Source: Herminiimonas arsenicoxydans
GTDB taxonomy: Bacteria; Pseudomonadota; Gammaproteobacteria; Burkholderiales; Burkholderiaceae_D
Reading direction: 5' to 3'
Assembly: GCA_000026125.1 (NCBI GenBank)
Contig: CU207211.1
Span: forward strand, 310,001 to 374,000
DNA length: 64,000 nucleotides
Shown here: in pieces, positions 18,882 to 29,932 of the stretch
Layout of the letters: every line of letters begins with the position of its first letter
Numbering within the stretch: the stretch's first letter is position 1
Program-made: the position numbers and the translations under genes
The notes under the pieces: model-generated
Told to the model about the DNA's origin: nothing
Seen by the model: only the letters and a program-made list of their open reading frames with translations
The model's database searches: none

Positions 18882-18923
18882 ATGACACGGGTCAATTGAC
18901 ATAGTCGTTTTATGGCATAGACT
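18882..18923 (+). promoter_or_regulatory. thiC promoter with overlapping Crp/Fnr-like half-palindrome
   Basis: A -35 TTGACA (18896-18901) and a -10 TAGACT (18918-18923) are spaced 16 bp. Directly upstream, ATGAC-ACGG-GTCAA (18882-18895) matches the oxalate-regulon palindrome with one mismatch. Its centre is 32 bp from the -10 centre. Confidence 0.55.
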
Positions 18924-18961
18924 ACGAGTCGTAGTTTGATTAACCGTTGTAGAAGTAAAAA

Positions 18962-21085
<2,124 letters not shown>

Positions 21086-21087
21086 CG

Positions 21088-21288
21088 ATGAAAATCGAAC
21101 TGAATGGATCGCCGCATCAAATCGAAGCGCACAAAAACGTGGAAGAGTTGATTGCCGGCTTGTCGCTATCCGACAAGGCAGTTGCCGTTGCCATCAATCG
21201 CGAAATCGTGCCGCGTCATCAGTGGCTGCAACGACAGTTGCGGGCAACCGATCGCGTCGACGTCGTGCGTGCCATCGGTGGCGGTTAA
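21088..21288 (+). CDS. thiS: Sulfur carrier protein ThiS
   Basis: Ubiquitin-like protein that carries thiocarboxylate sulfur for thiazole formation by ThiG. It has 66 residues and begins MKIELNGSPHQIE. The obligatory C-terminal Gly-Gly is present (VVRAIGGG). It starts 2 bases after the thiC stop, so translation is probably coupled. Length and terminal motif make the call firm. Confidence 0.95.
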   Translation: MKIELNGSPHQIEAHKNVEELIAGLSLSDKAVAVAINREIVPRHQWLQRQLRATDRVDVVRAIGGG

Positions 21289-21299
21289 TCATTGAAGTT

Positions 21300-21333
21300 C
21301 ACACAAGGCAGCCACAAGCTGCCTTGTGTGTTT
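21300..21333 (+). terminator. Hairpin between thiS and thiG
   Basis: A 13-bp perfect stem (21300-21312 with 21318-21330) with a 5-base loop is followed by TTT. It may reduce transcription into thiG or end the thiCS transcript. Confidence 0.55.
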
Positions 21334-21376
21334 AACGCGTATTTTTACTTTGCATCTCACTAAAACAGGACTATCC

Positions 21377-22174
21377 ATGGGCATCCCAACATTCCCTGAC
21401 GCACCATTCGTCATCGCCGGCACCACCTATCGCTCGCGCCTGCTGGTCGGCAGCGGCAAATACAAAGACCTGACGCAAACACGTGAAGCCAGTCTGGCCA
21501 GCGGTGCACAAATCGTCACCGTCGCGATTCGTCGCGTCAATATCGGCCAGGACCCGAATGCCCCTAGCTTGCTCGACGTCTTGCCGCCCTCCGAATTCAC
21601 CCTGTTGCCTAACTCTGCCGGCTGCTACAACGCCGCCGATGCGGTCTATACGCTGCAACTGGGGCGTGAAATTCTCGGCGGTCACAAGCTCTGTAAGCTG
21701 GAAGTGCTGGGCGATGAAAAGACTTTGTTCCCGAACATGCCGGAAACCCTGAAGGCAGCGGAAACGCTGGTCAAGGACGGTTTCGACGTCATGGTCTACT
21801 GCAGCGACGATCCTATCCAGGCCCGCATGCTGGAAGACATAGGCTGCGCCGCCATCATGCCGCTGGCCTCACTGATCGGCTCCGGCATGGGTATCTTGAA
21901 TCCATGGAATCTGTCGCTGATCATTGAACAATCCAAGGTTCCGGTCATCGTCGATGCCGGCGTAGGCACCGCATCGGATGCGGCGATCGCCATGGAGCTC
22001 GGTTGCGACGGCGTGTTGATGAACACCGCGATTGCCGGTGCGCAAGATCCGGTACGCATGGCGCATGCGATGAAGCTGGGTATCGATGCCGGCCGCAACG
22101 CCTATCTGGCAGGTCGGATTGCCAAACGCTTCTCGGCTGCGCCGTCCTCGCCTATGGCTGGACGCGTGGTGTAA
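21377..22174 (+). CDS. thiG: Thiazole synthase ThiG
   Basis: Forms the thiazole phosphate of thiamine from DXP, dehydroglycine and ThiS thiocarboxylate. It has 265 residues from ATG at 21377 (AGGA upstream); the frame from 21326 lacks support. Visible motifs are the N-terminal [13 protein letters not shown], the Schiff-base lysine region [16 protein letters not shown] and the phosphate-binding [12 protein letters not shown]. No thiE, thiD or glycine oxidase gene follows, so the rest of the pathway is elsewhere. Confidence 0.97.
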   Translation: MGIPTFPDAPFVIAGTTYRSRLLVGSGKYKDLTQTREASLASGAQIVTVAIRRVNIGQDPNAPSLLDVLPPSEFTLLPNSAGCYNAADAVYTLQLGREILGGHKLCKLEVLGDEKTLFPNMPETLKAAETLVKDGFDVMVYCSDDPIQARMLEDIGCAAIMPLASLIGSGMGILNPWNLSLIIEQSKVPVIVDAGVGTASDAAIAMELGCDGVLMNTAIAGAQDPVRMAHAMKLGIDAGRNAYLAGRIAKRFSAAPSSPMAGRVV

Positions 22175-22275
22175 GGAGATGACGCGGGGAGGCTTATTCA
22201 TCGCCCTGTCTGGCAGAGGAAGTGATTATCGAATATCCTTGCTGCCTTCAACGTCTTCACAATAAAGGATTTACC

Positions 22276-23253
22276 ATGCGCGCGATCGAGATTACTCAGC
22301 CCGGCCCACCAGATGTATTGAAGCTCTGCGAGCGCCCTATGCCTGAGCCCAAGGCTGGTGAGCTGTTGATCAAGGTACATGCGGCCGGTATCAATCGTCC
22401 TGACGTGTGGCAGCGTCTGGGTAGCTATGCGGTCCCGAAAGGCGCTTCCGATATTCCGGGTCTGGAAATCGCCGGTGAAGTGGTCGGTGGCGATCTGGCC
22501 GACAGCGGTTTCAAAATCGGCGATATGGTGTGTGCGCTGGCGCAAGGAGGCGGTTACGCAGAATACTGCACCGCACCGGTTGAACAATGCTTACCGATCC
22601 CGAAAGGTCTGGATGTAGTGGAAGCCGCCTCGTTGCCGGAAACCTTCTTCACCGTCTGGAGCAATGTTTTCGATCGCGTCGGCTTGACCGGTAACGAAAC
22701 CTTGCTGGTGCAAGGCGGCACATCCGGTATCGGCGTGACGGCAATTCAGATCGCCACTGCGCTCGGCCATCGCGTATTTGCTACCGCCGGCAGCGATGAA
22801 AAATGCCGCGCCTGCGAAGTACTGGGCGCAGAACGCGGTATCAATTACAAGACGGAAGATTTTGTCGAAGTCGTCAAGGCTGCGACCAACGGTAAGGGCG
22901 TCGATGTGATTCTCGACATCATAGGCGGCGATTATGTGGCGCGTGAAATCAATTGCCTGGCCGACGATGGTCGTCTGGTATTCATCGCGCTGGCGGGCGG
23001 CAACAAGGCGACACTCAGCCTTGGGCAGGTCATGATGCGTCGCTTGACGATCACCGGCTCTACCTTGCGCGCACGTCCGGTTGCTTTCAAGGCGGCGATT
23101 GCCGATCAATTGCGTACGAAAGTCTGGCCGCTGATTGAGGCAGGCAAGATCAAACCTGTCGTGTATCAGACTTTCGCACTGGAAGATGCAGCACAAGCGC
23201 ATGCCTTGATGGAGAGCAGTACGCATATCGGCAAGATTGTGCTGAAGGTATAA
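22276..23253 (+). CDS. Zinc-independent quinone oxidoreductase (PIG3-type, MDR family)
   Basis: NADPH-dependent oxidoreductase of the medium-chain superfamily, 325 residues from ATG at 22276 (AAAGGA upstream). The N-terminal GroES-like half carries HAAGINRPDVWQRLG and IPGLEIAGEVVGG; the Rossmann half has the nucleotide motif VQGGTSGIGVTAIQIA. There are no structural zinc cysteines. The natural substrate cannot be told from sequence. It is followed by a strong terminator and appears monocistronic. Confidence 0.88.
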   Translation: MRAIEITQPGPPDVLKLCERPMPEPKAGELLIKVHAAGINRPDVWQRLGSYAVPKGASDIPGLEIAGEVVGGDLADSGFKIGDMVCALAQGGGYAEYCTAPVEQCLPIPKGLDVVEAASLPETFFTVWSNVFDRVGLTGNETLLVQGGTSGIGVTAIQIATALGHRVFATAGSDEKCRACEVLGAERGINYKTEDFVEVVKAATNGKGVDVILDIIGGDYVAREINCLADDGRLVFIALAGGNKATLSLGQVMMRRLTITGSTLRARPVAFKAAIADQLRTKVWPLIEAGKIKPVVYQTFALEDAAQAHALMESSTHIGKIVLKV

Positions 23254-23274
23254 GCCGCAAGGAGATTGCTTGAT

Positions 23275-23316
23275 TAAAAAAGCCCGTTTGTCATCTGCGA
23301 CGAACGGGCTTTTTTC
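23275..23316 (+). terminator. Intrinsic terminator after quinone oxidoreductase
   Basis: AAAAAAGCCCGTT pairs with AACGGGCTTTTTT across about 16 bases that can extend the stem. It probably also serves the converging LysR gene. Confidence 0.9.
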
Positions 23317-23341
23317 ATACTCATGTCGAATTTATTCGAGT

Positions 23342-24313
23342 TTACTTCCGCTTTGACTTGGCTGGCAGATTGCTTAACTGGCGGCCCGGTTTCGGATTGT
23401 AGCGAATGATGCGTTCGATCAACTCCGGCCCTTCGTTCAGCAGGAAGTTTCTGAACGCCTGTGCGACTGGCGGCAGGCGTTTATTCTTCCGATGGACGAC
23501 ATACCAGTTCAGCATGACCGGGAAACCTTCTACGTCCAGCACCGTGAGACTGCCGGCTTGCAATTCCATGCTGATGGTATGTGCTGACAGGAAGCTGATA
23601 CCCATGCCGGCGATCACTGCCTGCTTGATGGTTTCCGTACTCTTGATTTCCATCGCGATGTTGAGGTCGTCGATGCGGCTGCCAAAGCCGTCTTCCATCG
23701 AGTGCCAGGTATCCGAACCTTTCTCCCTGACGACAAAGGGTTCGTGTATCAAGGTACTCATCGGGATGTTTTTTTTCGAGACCAGATGATGGTCGGGTGC
23801 TGCCACAATCACGTAGGGATGCGGCGCAAACGGTTCGTTGATGGTATCCATATCGGTCGGCGGTCGTACCATAATCGCCAGGTCGGTCAGGTTGTTGGCG
23901 AGCTGGTTCAGCAAGCCTTCGCGGTTGTGCACCGACAGATTGAGCGTCACGCCTTGATGGCTGCGTGCGAACTCGACCAGCAGGCGAGGGAAGAAGTAAT
24001 CGCCCGCACTGATCACGGCGACATTCAATTTGCCGCCGGTGATGCCCTTGAACTGGGTCATCGCATCTTCGGCTTCCTGGAATTGCTGAATGATGGTCCG
24101 GCTGTAATGCAAAAGTTCGGTGCCGCCCGGCGTCAGGTAGATTTTCTTGCCCAGTTGCTCGAACAGGGCGAGGCCGGCATGATCTTCCAGTTTTTTGACT
24201 TGCGTGGACACGGCAGGCTGCGTCAGATGCAGTTCTTCTGCTGCACGTGAGAAGCTGAGGAGGCGGGCGACCGTCTCAAAAACCTTTAATTGTCTGAGTG
24301 TTGCATTTTTCAC
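23342..24313 (-). CDS. CbbR-like LysR-family regulator
   Basis: LysR-type regulator, 323 residues if the GTG at 24313 is the start. That start gives the family N-terminus KNATLRQLKVFETVARLLSF directly, and no in-frame ATG lies between it and 24445. The helix-turn-helix (about 4-62) has FSRAAEELHLTQPAVSTQVK; the effector domain (about 92-300) resembles the CbbR/CysB-like group. It is divergent from the small gene at 24460. A TTAAATACTTTAA dyad (T-N11-A) lies 44-56 bp before this start and recurs at 49339 before a paralogue of that small gene. Confidence 0.88.
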   Translation of the reverse strand: MKNATLRQLKVFETVARLLSFSRAAEELHLTQPAVSTQVKKLEDHAGLALFEQLGKKIYLTPGGTELLHYSRTIIQQFQEAEDAMTQFKGITGGKLNVAVISAGDYFFPRLLVEFARSHQGVTLNLSVHNREGLLNQLANNLTDLAIMVRPPTDMDTINEPFAPHPYVIVAAPDHHLVSKKNIPMSTLIHEPFVVREKGSDTWHSMEDGFGSRIDDLNIAMEIKSTETIKQAVIAGMGISFLSAHTISMELQAGSLTVLDVEGFPVMLNWYVVHRKNKRLPPVAQAFRNFLLNEGPELIERIIRYNPKPGRQLSNLPAKSKRK

Positions 24314-24354
24314 GGTATGAAATACCCCATGTATAAGCTGGAAGGAATCATTAT

Positions 24355-24380
24355 GATTAAATACTTTAACTATGCCTAAT
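24355..24380. promoter_or_regulatory. Conserved 26-bp block with LysR-type dyad (copy A)
   Basis: The block GATTAAATACTTTAACTAT followed by GCCTAAT is identical, apart from one base, to 49337-49362. The core TTAAATACTTTAA (24357-24369) is a T-N11-A inverted repeat. Similarity continues into a T-rich stretch just downstream. It lies 80 bp before the small gene at 24460. Confidence 0.7.
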
Positions 24381-24459
24381 AATTTTTTACCCCTAATATG
24401 CAATTCAAGTTTGGAAAACGCCTCCAGACGAGTATGAAAGTACATACAGGAGAATTACC

Positions 24460-24795
24460 ATGTTCACAGCCGCTCTGGATCAATATTCTGCAGATGATGC
24501 AGCAGATCTTCATCGTAACGCCTACAACGCGGCGTTCTACGAACTCGGCCTGAGCTGGTACTGGGATGCGAACACAGGCGACGATCTCGCTGTCATCGCA
24601 GGCGGACGTAATCGCCTTCAACATTATCTGGAGACATGCCAGGCGCATCTCCTGAAAGTGTATGAAGCTGATTTCCTGATTGAAGCAATACAAGCTGCCA
24701 AAGCACGCTGCTATGAGAATATGACTGCGTGCGGAACCCGTATGACCCGTCCGGTAAATTGGGCGGAAATTCAACGGGGTGAAGTCGGCGTTTGA
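24460..24795 (+). CDS. Uncharacterised small protein, paralogue 1
   Basis: A 111-residue soluble protein of unknown function with AGGAG ahead of ATG at 24460. It is a clear paralogue of the protein at 49454. Shared blocks are AYNAAFYELGLSW-x-WD, QAHLLKVY-x-ADFLI-x-AI, KARC-x-E and the C-terminus NWAE-x-QR-x-EVGV. Many conserved aromatic and acidic residues suggest a small helical binding or enzyme-accessory domain. It is divergent from a CbbR-like LysR gene and preceded by the conserved block at 24355. I recall similar uncharacterised proteins in other Burkholderiales but no function. Confidence 0.82.
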   Translation: MFTAALDQYSADDAADLHRNAYNAAFYELGLSWYWDANTGDDLAVIAGGRNRLQHYLETCQAHLLKVYEADFLIEAIQAAKARCYENMTACGTRMTRPVNWAEIQRGEVGV

Positions 24796-25217
24796 GCACG
24801 GCATCTGTGCACGTTTCGCCATGACCTGGTGCAAGCGTGCAGGAATGCAAGGCATCTGTACTGTGCACATCAACTGATCAGTTCGATGTTGCACCGCGTA
24901 CAGTATGCGGCTCACTCAATTTGTTGTCTGCAAAAAAGCGATAAACGAATCGCTGCCCGTGCTTGCACGGACGCTGCTTTATTAATCAATTATCCGGATG
25001 GAAAATTGATTGGTGGCGCGATATCGAATCTTAACCGTGGTCAAGGAGTTCGGGAGATGGTTCTCGCACAATCCCGGTCACCGTTTTCATTCGACTGGGC
25101 AGCTGTTAATATAATAACTTTTGCTGGATGACATCAACGGCTTTTGCGTGGATTAAATGCAAAAAAAATTTATCGTAGCGATACGCTGCCAAAAATTGGT
25201 TATCAACAAGGACGATC
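24796..25217. other. Intergenic region before sucCD
   Basis: The 422-bp spacer has no convincing gene. It holds a Crp/Fnr-like palindrome TTAAC-CGTG-GTCAA at 25031-25044 (one mismatch from the oxalate-regulon form), with CACAAT 32 bp on, and a strong consensus -10 TATAAT at 25110-25115. Either could drive sucCD. Confidence 0.5.
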
Positions 25218-26384
<1,167 letters not shown>

Positions 26385-26386
26385 GC

Positions 26387-27262
26387 ATGTCAATCCTGAT
26401 CAATAAAGATACCAAAGTCATCACCCAAGGCATCACCGGCAAAACCGGTCAGTTCCACACCAGAATGTGTATCGAATACGCAAACGGTAAAAACTGTTTC
26501 GTTGCTGGCGTGAACCCAAAGAAACCTGGCGAATCGTTTGAAGGCGTACCTATTTACGCATCTGTCGCTGAAGCAAAAGCAGAAACAGGCGCAACCGTTT
26601 CGGTTATTTATGTTCCGCCTCCGTTCGCTGCAGCAGCAATCGACGAAGCAGTTGATGCTGGCATCGATCTGGTGATTTGCATCACTGAAGGCATTCCAGT
26701 GCGCGACATGATCCGCACCAAAGCACGCATGGAAGGCAAGAAAACCCTGCTGCTCGGACCGAACTGCCCAGGCTTGATTACGCCAGACGAAATCAAGATC
26801 GGCATCATGCCAGGTCATATCCACAAGAAAGGCCGCATCGGCGTCGTTTCGCGTTCGGGTACCTTGACCTATGAAGCAGCTGGTCAATTGGCTGAATTCG
26901 GCCTCGGTCAATCGACCGTAGTCGGTATCGGCGGCGATCCGGTCAGCGGCTTGAAGCACATCGATATCCTGCGCATGTTCAATGACGATCCTGACACCGA
27001 CGCAGTTATCATGGTTGGCGAAATCGGCGGCGATGCAGAAGAAACCTGCGCACGCTGGATCAAAGACAACATGAAGAAGCCAGTTGTCGGCTTCATTGCT
27101 GGCGTCACCGCACCAGAAGGCAAGCGCATGGGGCACGCCGGTGCGATTATTTCCGGCGGTAAAGGTACGGCGCAGGAAAAACTTGCTGTGATGGAGGCGT
27201 GTGGCATCAAAGTCACGCGCAACCCAGCTGAAATGGGCCGTTTGCTGAAATCGGTTCTGTAA
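26387..27262 (+). CDS. sucD: Succinyl-CoA ligase subunit alpha
   Basis: CoA-binding subunit carrying the phosphohistidine intermediate. It has 291 residues, as in E. coli. The N-terminal CoA-binding Rossmann segment [17 protein letters not shown], the [12 protein letters not shown] loop and the active histidine in [17 protein letters not shown] are visible. It forms a two-gene operon with sucC. A set of RNA hairpins follows immediately. Confidence 0.95.
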   Translation: MSILINKDTKVITQGITGKTGQFHTRMCIEYANGKNCFVAGVNPKKPGESFEGVPIYASVAEAKAETGATVSVIYVPPPFAAAAIDEAVDAGIDLVICITEGIPVRDMIRTKARMEGKKTLLLGPNCPGLITPDEIKIGIMPGHIHKKGRIGVVSRSGTLTYEAAGQLAEFGLGQSTVVGIGGDPVSGLKHIDILRMFNDDPDTDAVIMVGEIGGDAEETCARWIKDNMKKPVVGFIAGVTAPEGKRMGHAGAIISGGKGTAQEKLAVMEACGIKVTRNPAEMGRLLKSVL

Positions 27263-27263
27263 T

Positions 27264-27366
27264 ATGTAGTCTTGACACTCCTCTTGCATGGGGAGTGTTA
27301 TCCCTACAGGAAATACACGGTGTTTCCTGTAGAGATAGTTACTACATGCATGTGCGCAATGCGCAC
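27264..27366 (+). ncRNA. Three-way-junction-like RNA structure between sucD and FAH-family gene
   Basis: An outer stem ATGTAGT/ACTACAT (27264-27270 with 27341-27347) encloses two hairpins: ACACTCC/GGAGTGT (27275-27281 with 27292-27298) and CTACAGGAAA/TTTCCTGTAG (27304-27313 with 27323-27332). A fourth hairpin GTGCGC-AAT-GCGCAC (27352-27366) follows. There is no T-tract, so this is not a standard terminator. It may be a processed leader or a 3'-end structure of sucCD. Confidence 0.55.
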
Positions 27367-27454
27367 GCTGGGATGTGACCGCGGTAGAACGCAAATTCGC
27401 GCAGGTCTGCCCTTGAGTAACAGTACAAGTTTCGAAATCTTGAGAAAGCAAAAA

Positions 27455-28222
27455 ATGTCACAACGTTGGGTACGCTTTAGTCACGCAGGTAACACGCAAT
27501 TCGGTACGCTTGAAGGCGATAGCATTCAAGTCTATACCGGCGATATGTTCGCTAATCCAGTCAAGACAGACACGGTGTTGAATATCAACGACGTGAAAGT
27601 CCTGATGCCGGCACAGCCAACCAAAATCATCGCGATGTGGAACAACTTCCACGAACTGGCGAAAAAATTGAACCTGGCAGATCCAGTAGAACCACTGTAT
27701 TTGATCAAGGCGCCAAATTCCTACCTGAACCCAGGTGAAACCATCCAGAAGCCGCCTACCGACGACAAAGTCGTGTTCGAAGGCGAACTCGGTATCGTGA
27801 TCGGAAAAACTGCGAAGGCAGTGTCGGAAGCGGATGCAATGGATTATGTGTTTGGTTACACCGTAGCCAACGACGTGACCGTTGCGACTATCCTGAATCG
27901 CGATGAATCGTTCGCGCAATGGGTGCGTGCAAAAGGTCTGGATACCTTCTGCCCATTCGGCCCGACGATTGCAACCGACCTGGATCCGACCACACTGGTT
28001 GTTAAAACTGTTCTGAACGGCGATGTTCGTCAAAACTATCCAATCAGCGATATGCGTTTCTCCACGCAGCAATTGGTAAGCATGATTTCCGCCGATATGA
28101 CGCTGTTCCCAGGCGACATCATCCTGTGCGGCACCTCGGTAGGTGTCGGTTCGATGAAGCCGGGTAGCGTCGTGGAAGTTGAGATTGCCGGAATTGGCAA
28201 ACTCGTAAACGATTTTAAATAA
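27455..28222 (+). CDS. Fumarylacetoacetate hydrolase-family protein
   Basis: FAH-fold protein of 255 residues from ATG at 27455 (GAGAAA upstream). An N-terminal domain (about 1-60) leads into the catalytic domain with PLYLIKAPNSYLNPG, the metal-ligand motif FEGELGIVIG, the YVFGYTVANDVTV stretch and the final DIILCGTSVGVG. The family includes acylpyruvate hydrolases, oxaloacetate decarboxylases and 2-hydroxyhepta-2,4-diene-1,7-dioate isomerases, and sequence alone does not choose. It lies 19 bases before the PanE-like reductase and presumably shares its transcript, so a 2-oxo-acid reaction around oxalate or glyoxylate is plausible. Confidence 0.85.
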   Translation: MSQRWVRFSHAGNTQFGTLEGDSIQVYTGDMFANPVKTDTVLNINDVKVLMPAQPTKIIAMWNNFHELAKKLNLADPVEPLYLIKAPNSYLNPGETIQKPPTDDKVVFEGELGIVIGKTAKAVSEADAMDYVFGYTVANDVTVATILNRDESFAQWVRAKGLDTFCPFGPTIATDLDPTTLVVKTVLNGDVRQNYPISDMRFSTQQLVSMISADMTLFPGDIILCGTSVGVGSMKPGSVVEVEIAGIGKLVNDFK

Positions 28223-28241
28223 TAGTGGCGAGGTAAAAGAT

Positions 28242-29252
28242 ATGAAAATTGCAGTTATTGGAGCAGGCGCAATCGGTGGTTACGTTGGCGTAAAACTGGC
28301 ATTGGCAGGTGAAGATGTAACCTTCATCGTTCGTGGTGCCAATCTGGAAGCCATTCGCAAAAACGGCGCCAAGCTGATCATGCACGATGGTTCCGAGCAC
28401 GTTGCATCCAACGTCAAGGCAACCAACAATTACGACGAAGCGGGGCATCAGGACATTATCGTGCTGGCAATGAAGGCGCATCAACTCGAAGCGATCGCCG
28501 ACGACCTGCCAAAACTGATTGGCCCTGAAACCGTCATCGTCACCATGCAAAACGGTATTCCGTTCTGGTACTTCCACAAGCATGGCGGCAAACTGGCTGG
28601 CACACGTGTTGAAAGCGTCGATCCGACTGGCAAGATTACCGCCAAGATTCCTGCTGATCGCGTACTTGGTTGCGTTGTTTATCCTGCATCGGAATTGATC
28701 GCCCCAGGCGTCATCAAACACATTGAAGGTGATCGTTTCCCTATCGGCGAACTCGATGGTTCGATCAGCGAACGTGCAACCCGCGTTTCGGAATGCTTTA
28801 CCAATGCAGGATTCAAATCACCTGTGCTGGAGAACATCCGTTCCGAAATGTGGCTCAAGCTGTGGGGCAATCTGACGTTCAACCCTATCAGCGCGCTGTC
28901 GCACTCGACCTTGCAGGATATCTGCCAATTCCCGCTGTCGCGCGAACTGGCAGCCGCCATGATGACTGAAGCGCAAACCGTGGCGAACAAGCTGGGCATC
29001 GAATTCCGCGTCACGCTCGATAAGCGCATCGCTGGTGCTGAAAAAGTAGGCAAGCACAAGACCTCGATGCTGCAAGACGTTGAAGCCGGTCGCGATCCGG
29101 AAATCGACGCGCTGGTAGGGTCTGTGGTTGAGCTCGGTCGTTTGACTGAAACGCCAACGCCGCATATCGACACTGTCTACGCACTCGTCAAGTTGCTGGC
29201 GAAAACGATGGAAGAAGAATCAGGTCAGGTCAAACTGCAGAAGGTTGCATAA
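28242..29252 (+). CDS. PanE/ApbA-family reductase, candidate oxalyl-CoA reductase
   Basis: NADP-dependent reductase of the ketopantoate reductase family, 336 residues (E. coli PanE about 303). The N-terminal GAGAIGGYVG, the MQNGIPFW segment (Asn104), catalytic Lys206 with Asn210 and Asn214 (LKLWGNLTFNP) and Glu287 (GRDPEID) are conserved. In Methylobacterium extorquens the paralogue PanE2 is an oxalyl-CoA reductase in oxalate assimilation. This gene lies beside tctCBA and the oxc/frc cluster, away from panB/panC, so oxalyl-CoA to glyoxylate is the best inferred role. Ketopantoate reduction remains the alternative. Confidence 0.8.
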   Translation: MKIAVIGAGAIGGYVGVKLALAGEDVTFIVRGANLEAIRKNGAKLIMHDGSEHVASNVKATNNYDEAGHQDIIVLAMKAHQLEAIADDLPKLIGPETVIVTMQNGIPFWYFHKHGGKLAGTRVESVDPTGKITAKIPADRVLGCVVYPASELIAPGVIKHIEGDRFPIGELDGSISERATRVSECFTNAGFKSPVLENIRSEMWLKLWGNLTFNPISALSHSTLQDICQFPLSRELAAAMMTEAQTVANKLGIEFRVTLDKRIAGAEKVGKHKTSMLQDVEAGRDPEIDALVGSVVELGRLTETPTPHIDTVYALVKLLAKTMEEESGQVKLQKVA

Positions 29253-29264
29253 GTAGGCATGAAT

Positions 29265-29301
29265 AAAAAGCCCGTGAAATTTTTTACGGGCTTTTTTTTT
29301 A
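29265..29301 (+). terminator. Intrinsic terminator after PanE-like gene
   Basis: AAAAAGCCCGT pairs with ACGGGCTTTTT around an A/T loop and is followed by further T residues. Confidence 0.93.
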
Positions 29302-29302
29302 A

Positions 29303-29759
29303 ATGATGCGTACAGGCTGTTGCTGAATGCCTGGAAGTGACGTAAGCGATGGCGTCTCGCGACGTCATGAGCACATAAGCTGAGCCAGAATATTTTTAAT
29401 TGCGTGATGAGGCTGATGACGAATAAATTTCACGTTATTTATTTTTGAGAAATTTGGAATACGTATAAATACGTACTGCTGTTTTGGCAAAGTTTTTCCC
29501 AATTTCTCTCTCAAGGATGGCACACTTGTGCAAAGCAATATTGAATACGGCAGTAAGAATAGATAGATGATGTTTCGGATTTGAGTAGAAAAAGCTGTTT
29601 GATGATAGCCGCATATAAAGATGGCACATTGAATCGCTTTATTCGTTGTGTAGGCAAATATGAGAAATGGAGCTCGTAAATGTTGCACAATAACTTGCAC
29701 GAAGTTACTAAAACGAAACATCGGTAATGCAATCAAACAATGACCGGAGTCCCGAAAAC
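29303..29759. other. AT-rich intergenic segment
   Basis: The 457 bp are visibly poorer in G+C than the surroundings. The longest frame (minus strand, 29365-29736, 123 codons) has no ribosome site or recognisable domain and overlaps others, so I do not call it. It may be a decayed insertion or simply a long upstream region of tctC. Confidence 0.4.
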
Positions 29760-29801
29760 TTGACGCCGGTCAAGAGAATTTTCAAAGAAAAGCCACACTA
29801 T
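29760..29801 (+). promoter_or_regulatory. Crp/Fnr-type palindrome upstream of tctC
   Basis: TTGAC-GCCG-GTCAA (29760-29773) is a perfect 5-4-5 palindrome of the oxalate-regulon form. A weak -10 (CACTAT, 29796-29801) is centred 32 bp downstream. Confidence 0.6.
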
Positions 29802-29932
29802 CTTTGAAAATTAAAAGTAACTTAAAGTTATGTTTGAAGGCATTGGAGGCCGCACCATGCTAGTGCTCACAAGGCACCTCGACGCGGCAAGTAGTAAAAA
29901 GTAGTCAAAATTATTATTAACAGGAGACAGCA

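Noticed and set aside
24796..25131. Plus-strand frame 24829-25131 before sucC
   Set aside because: No ribosome site or protein-like composition, and it runs over the promoter elements.
29365..29736. 123-codon minus-strand frame before tctC
   Set aside because: AT-rich, no ribosome site, no domain, overlapped by other frames. Treated as non-coding.
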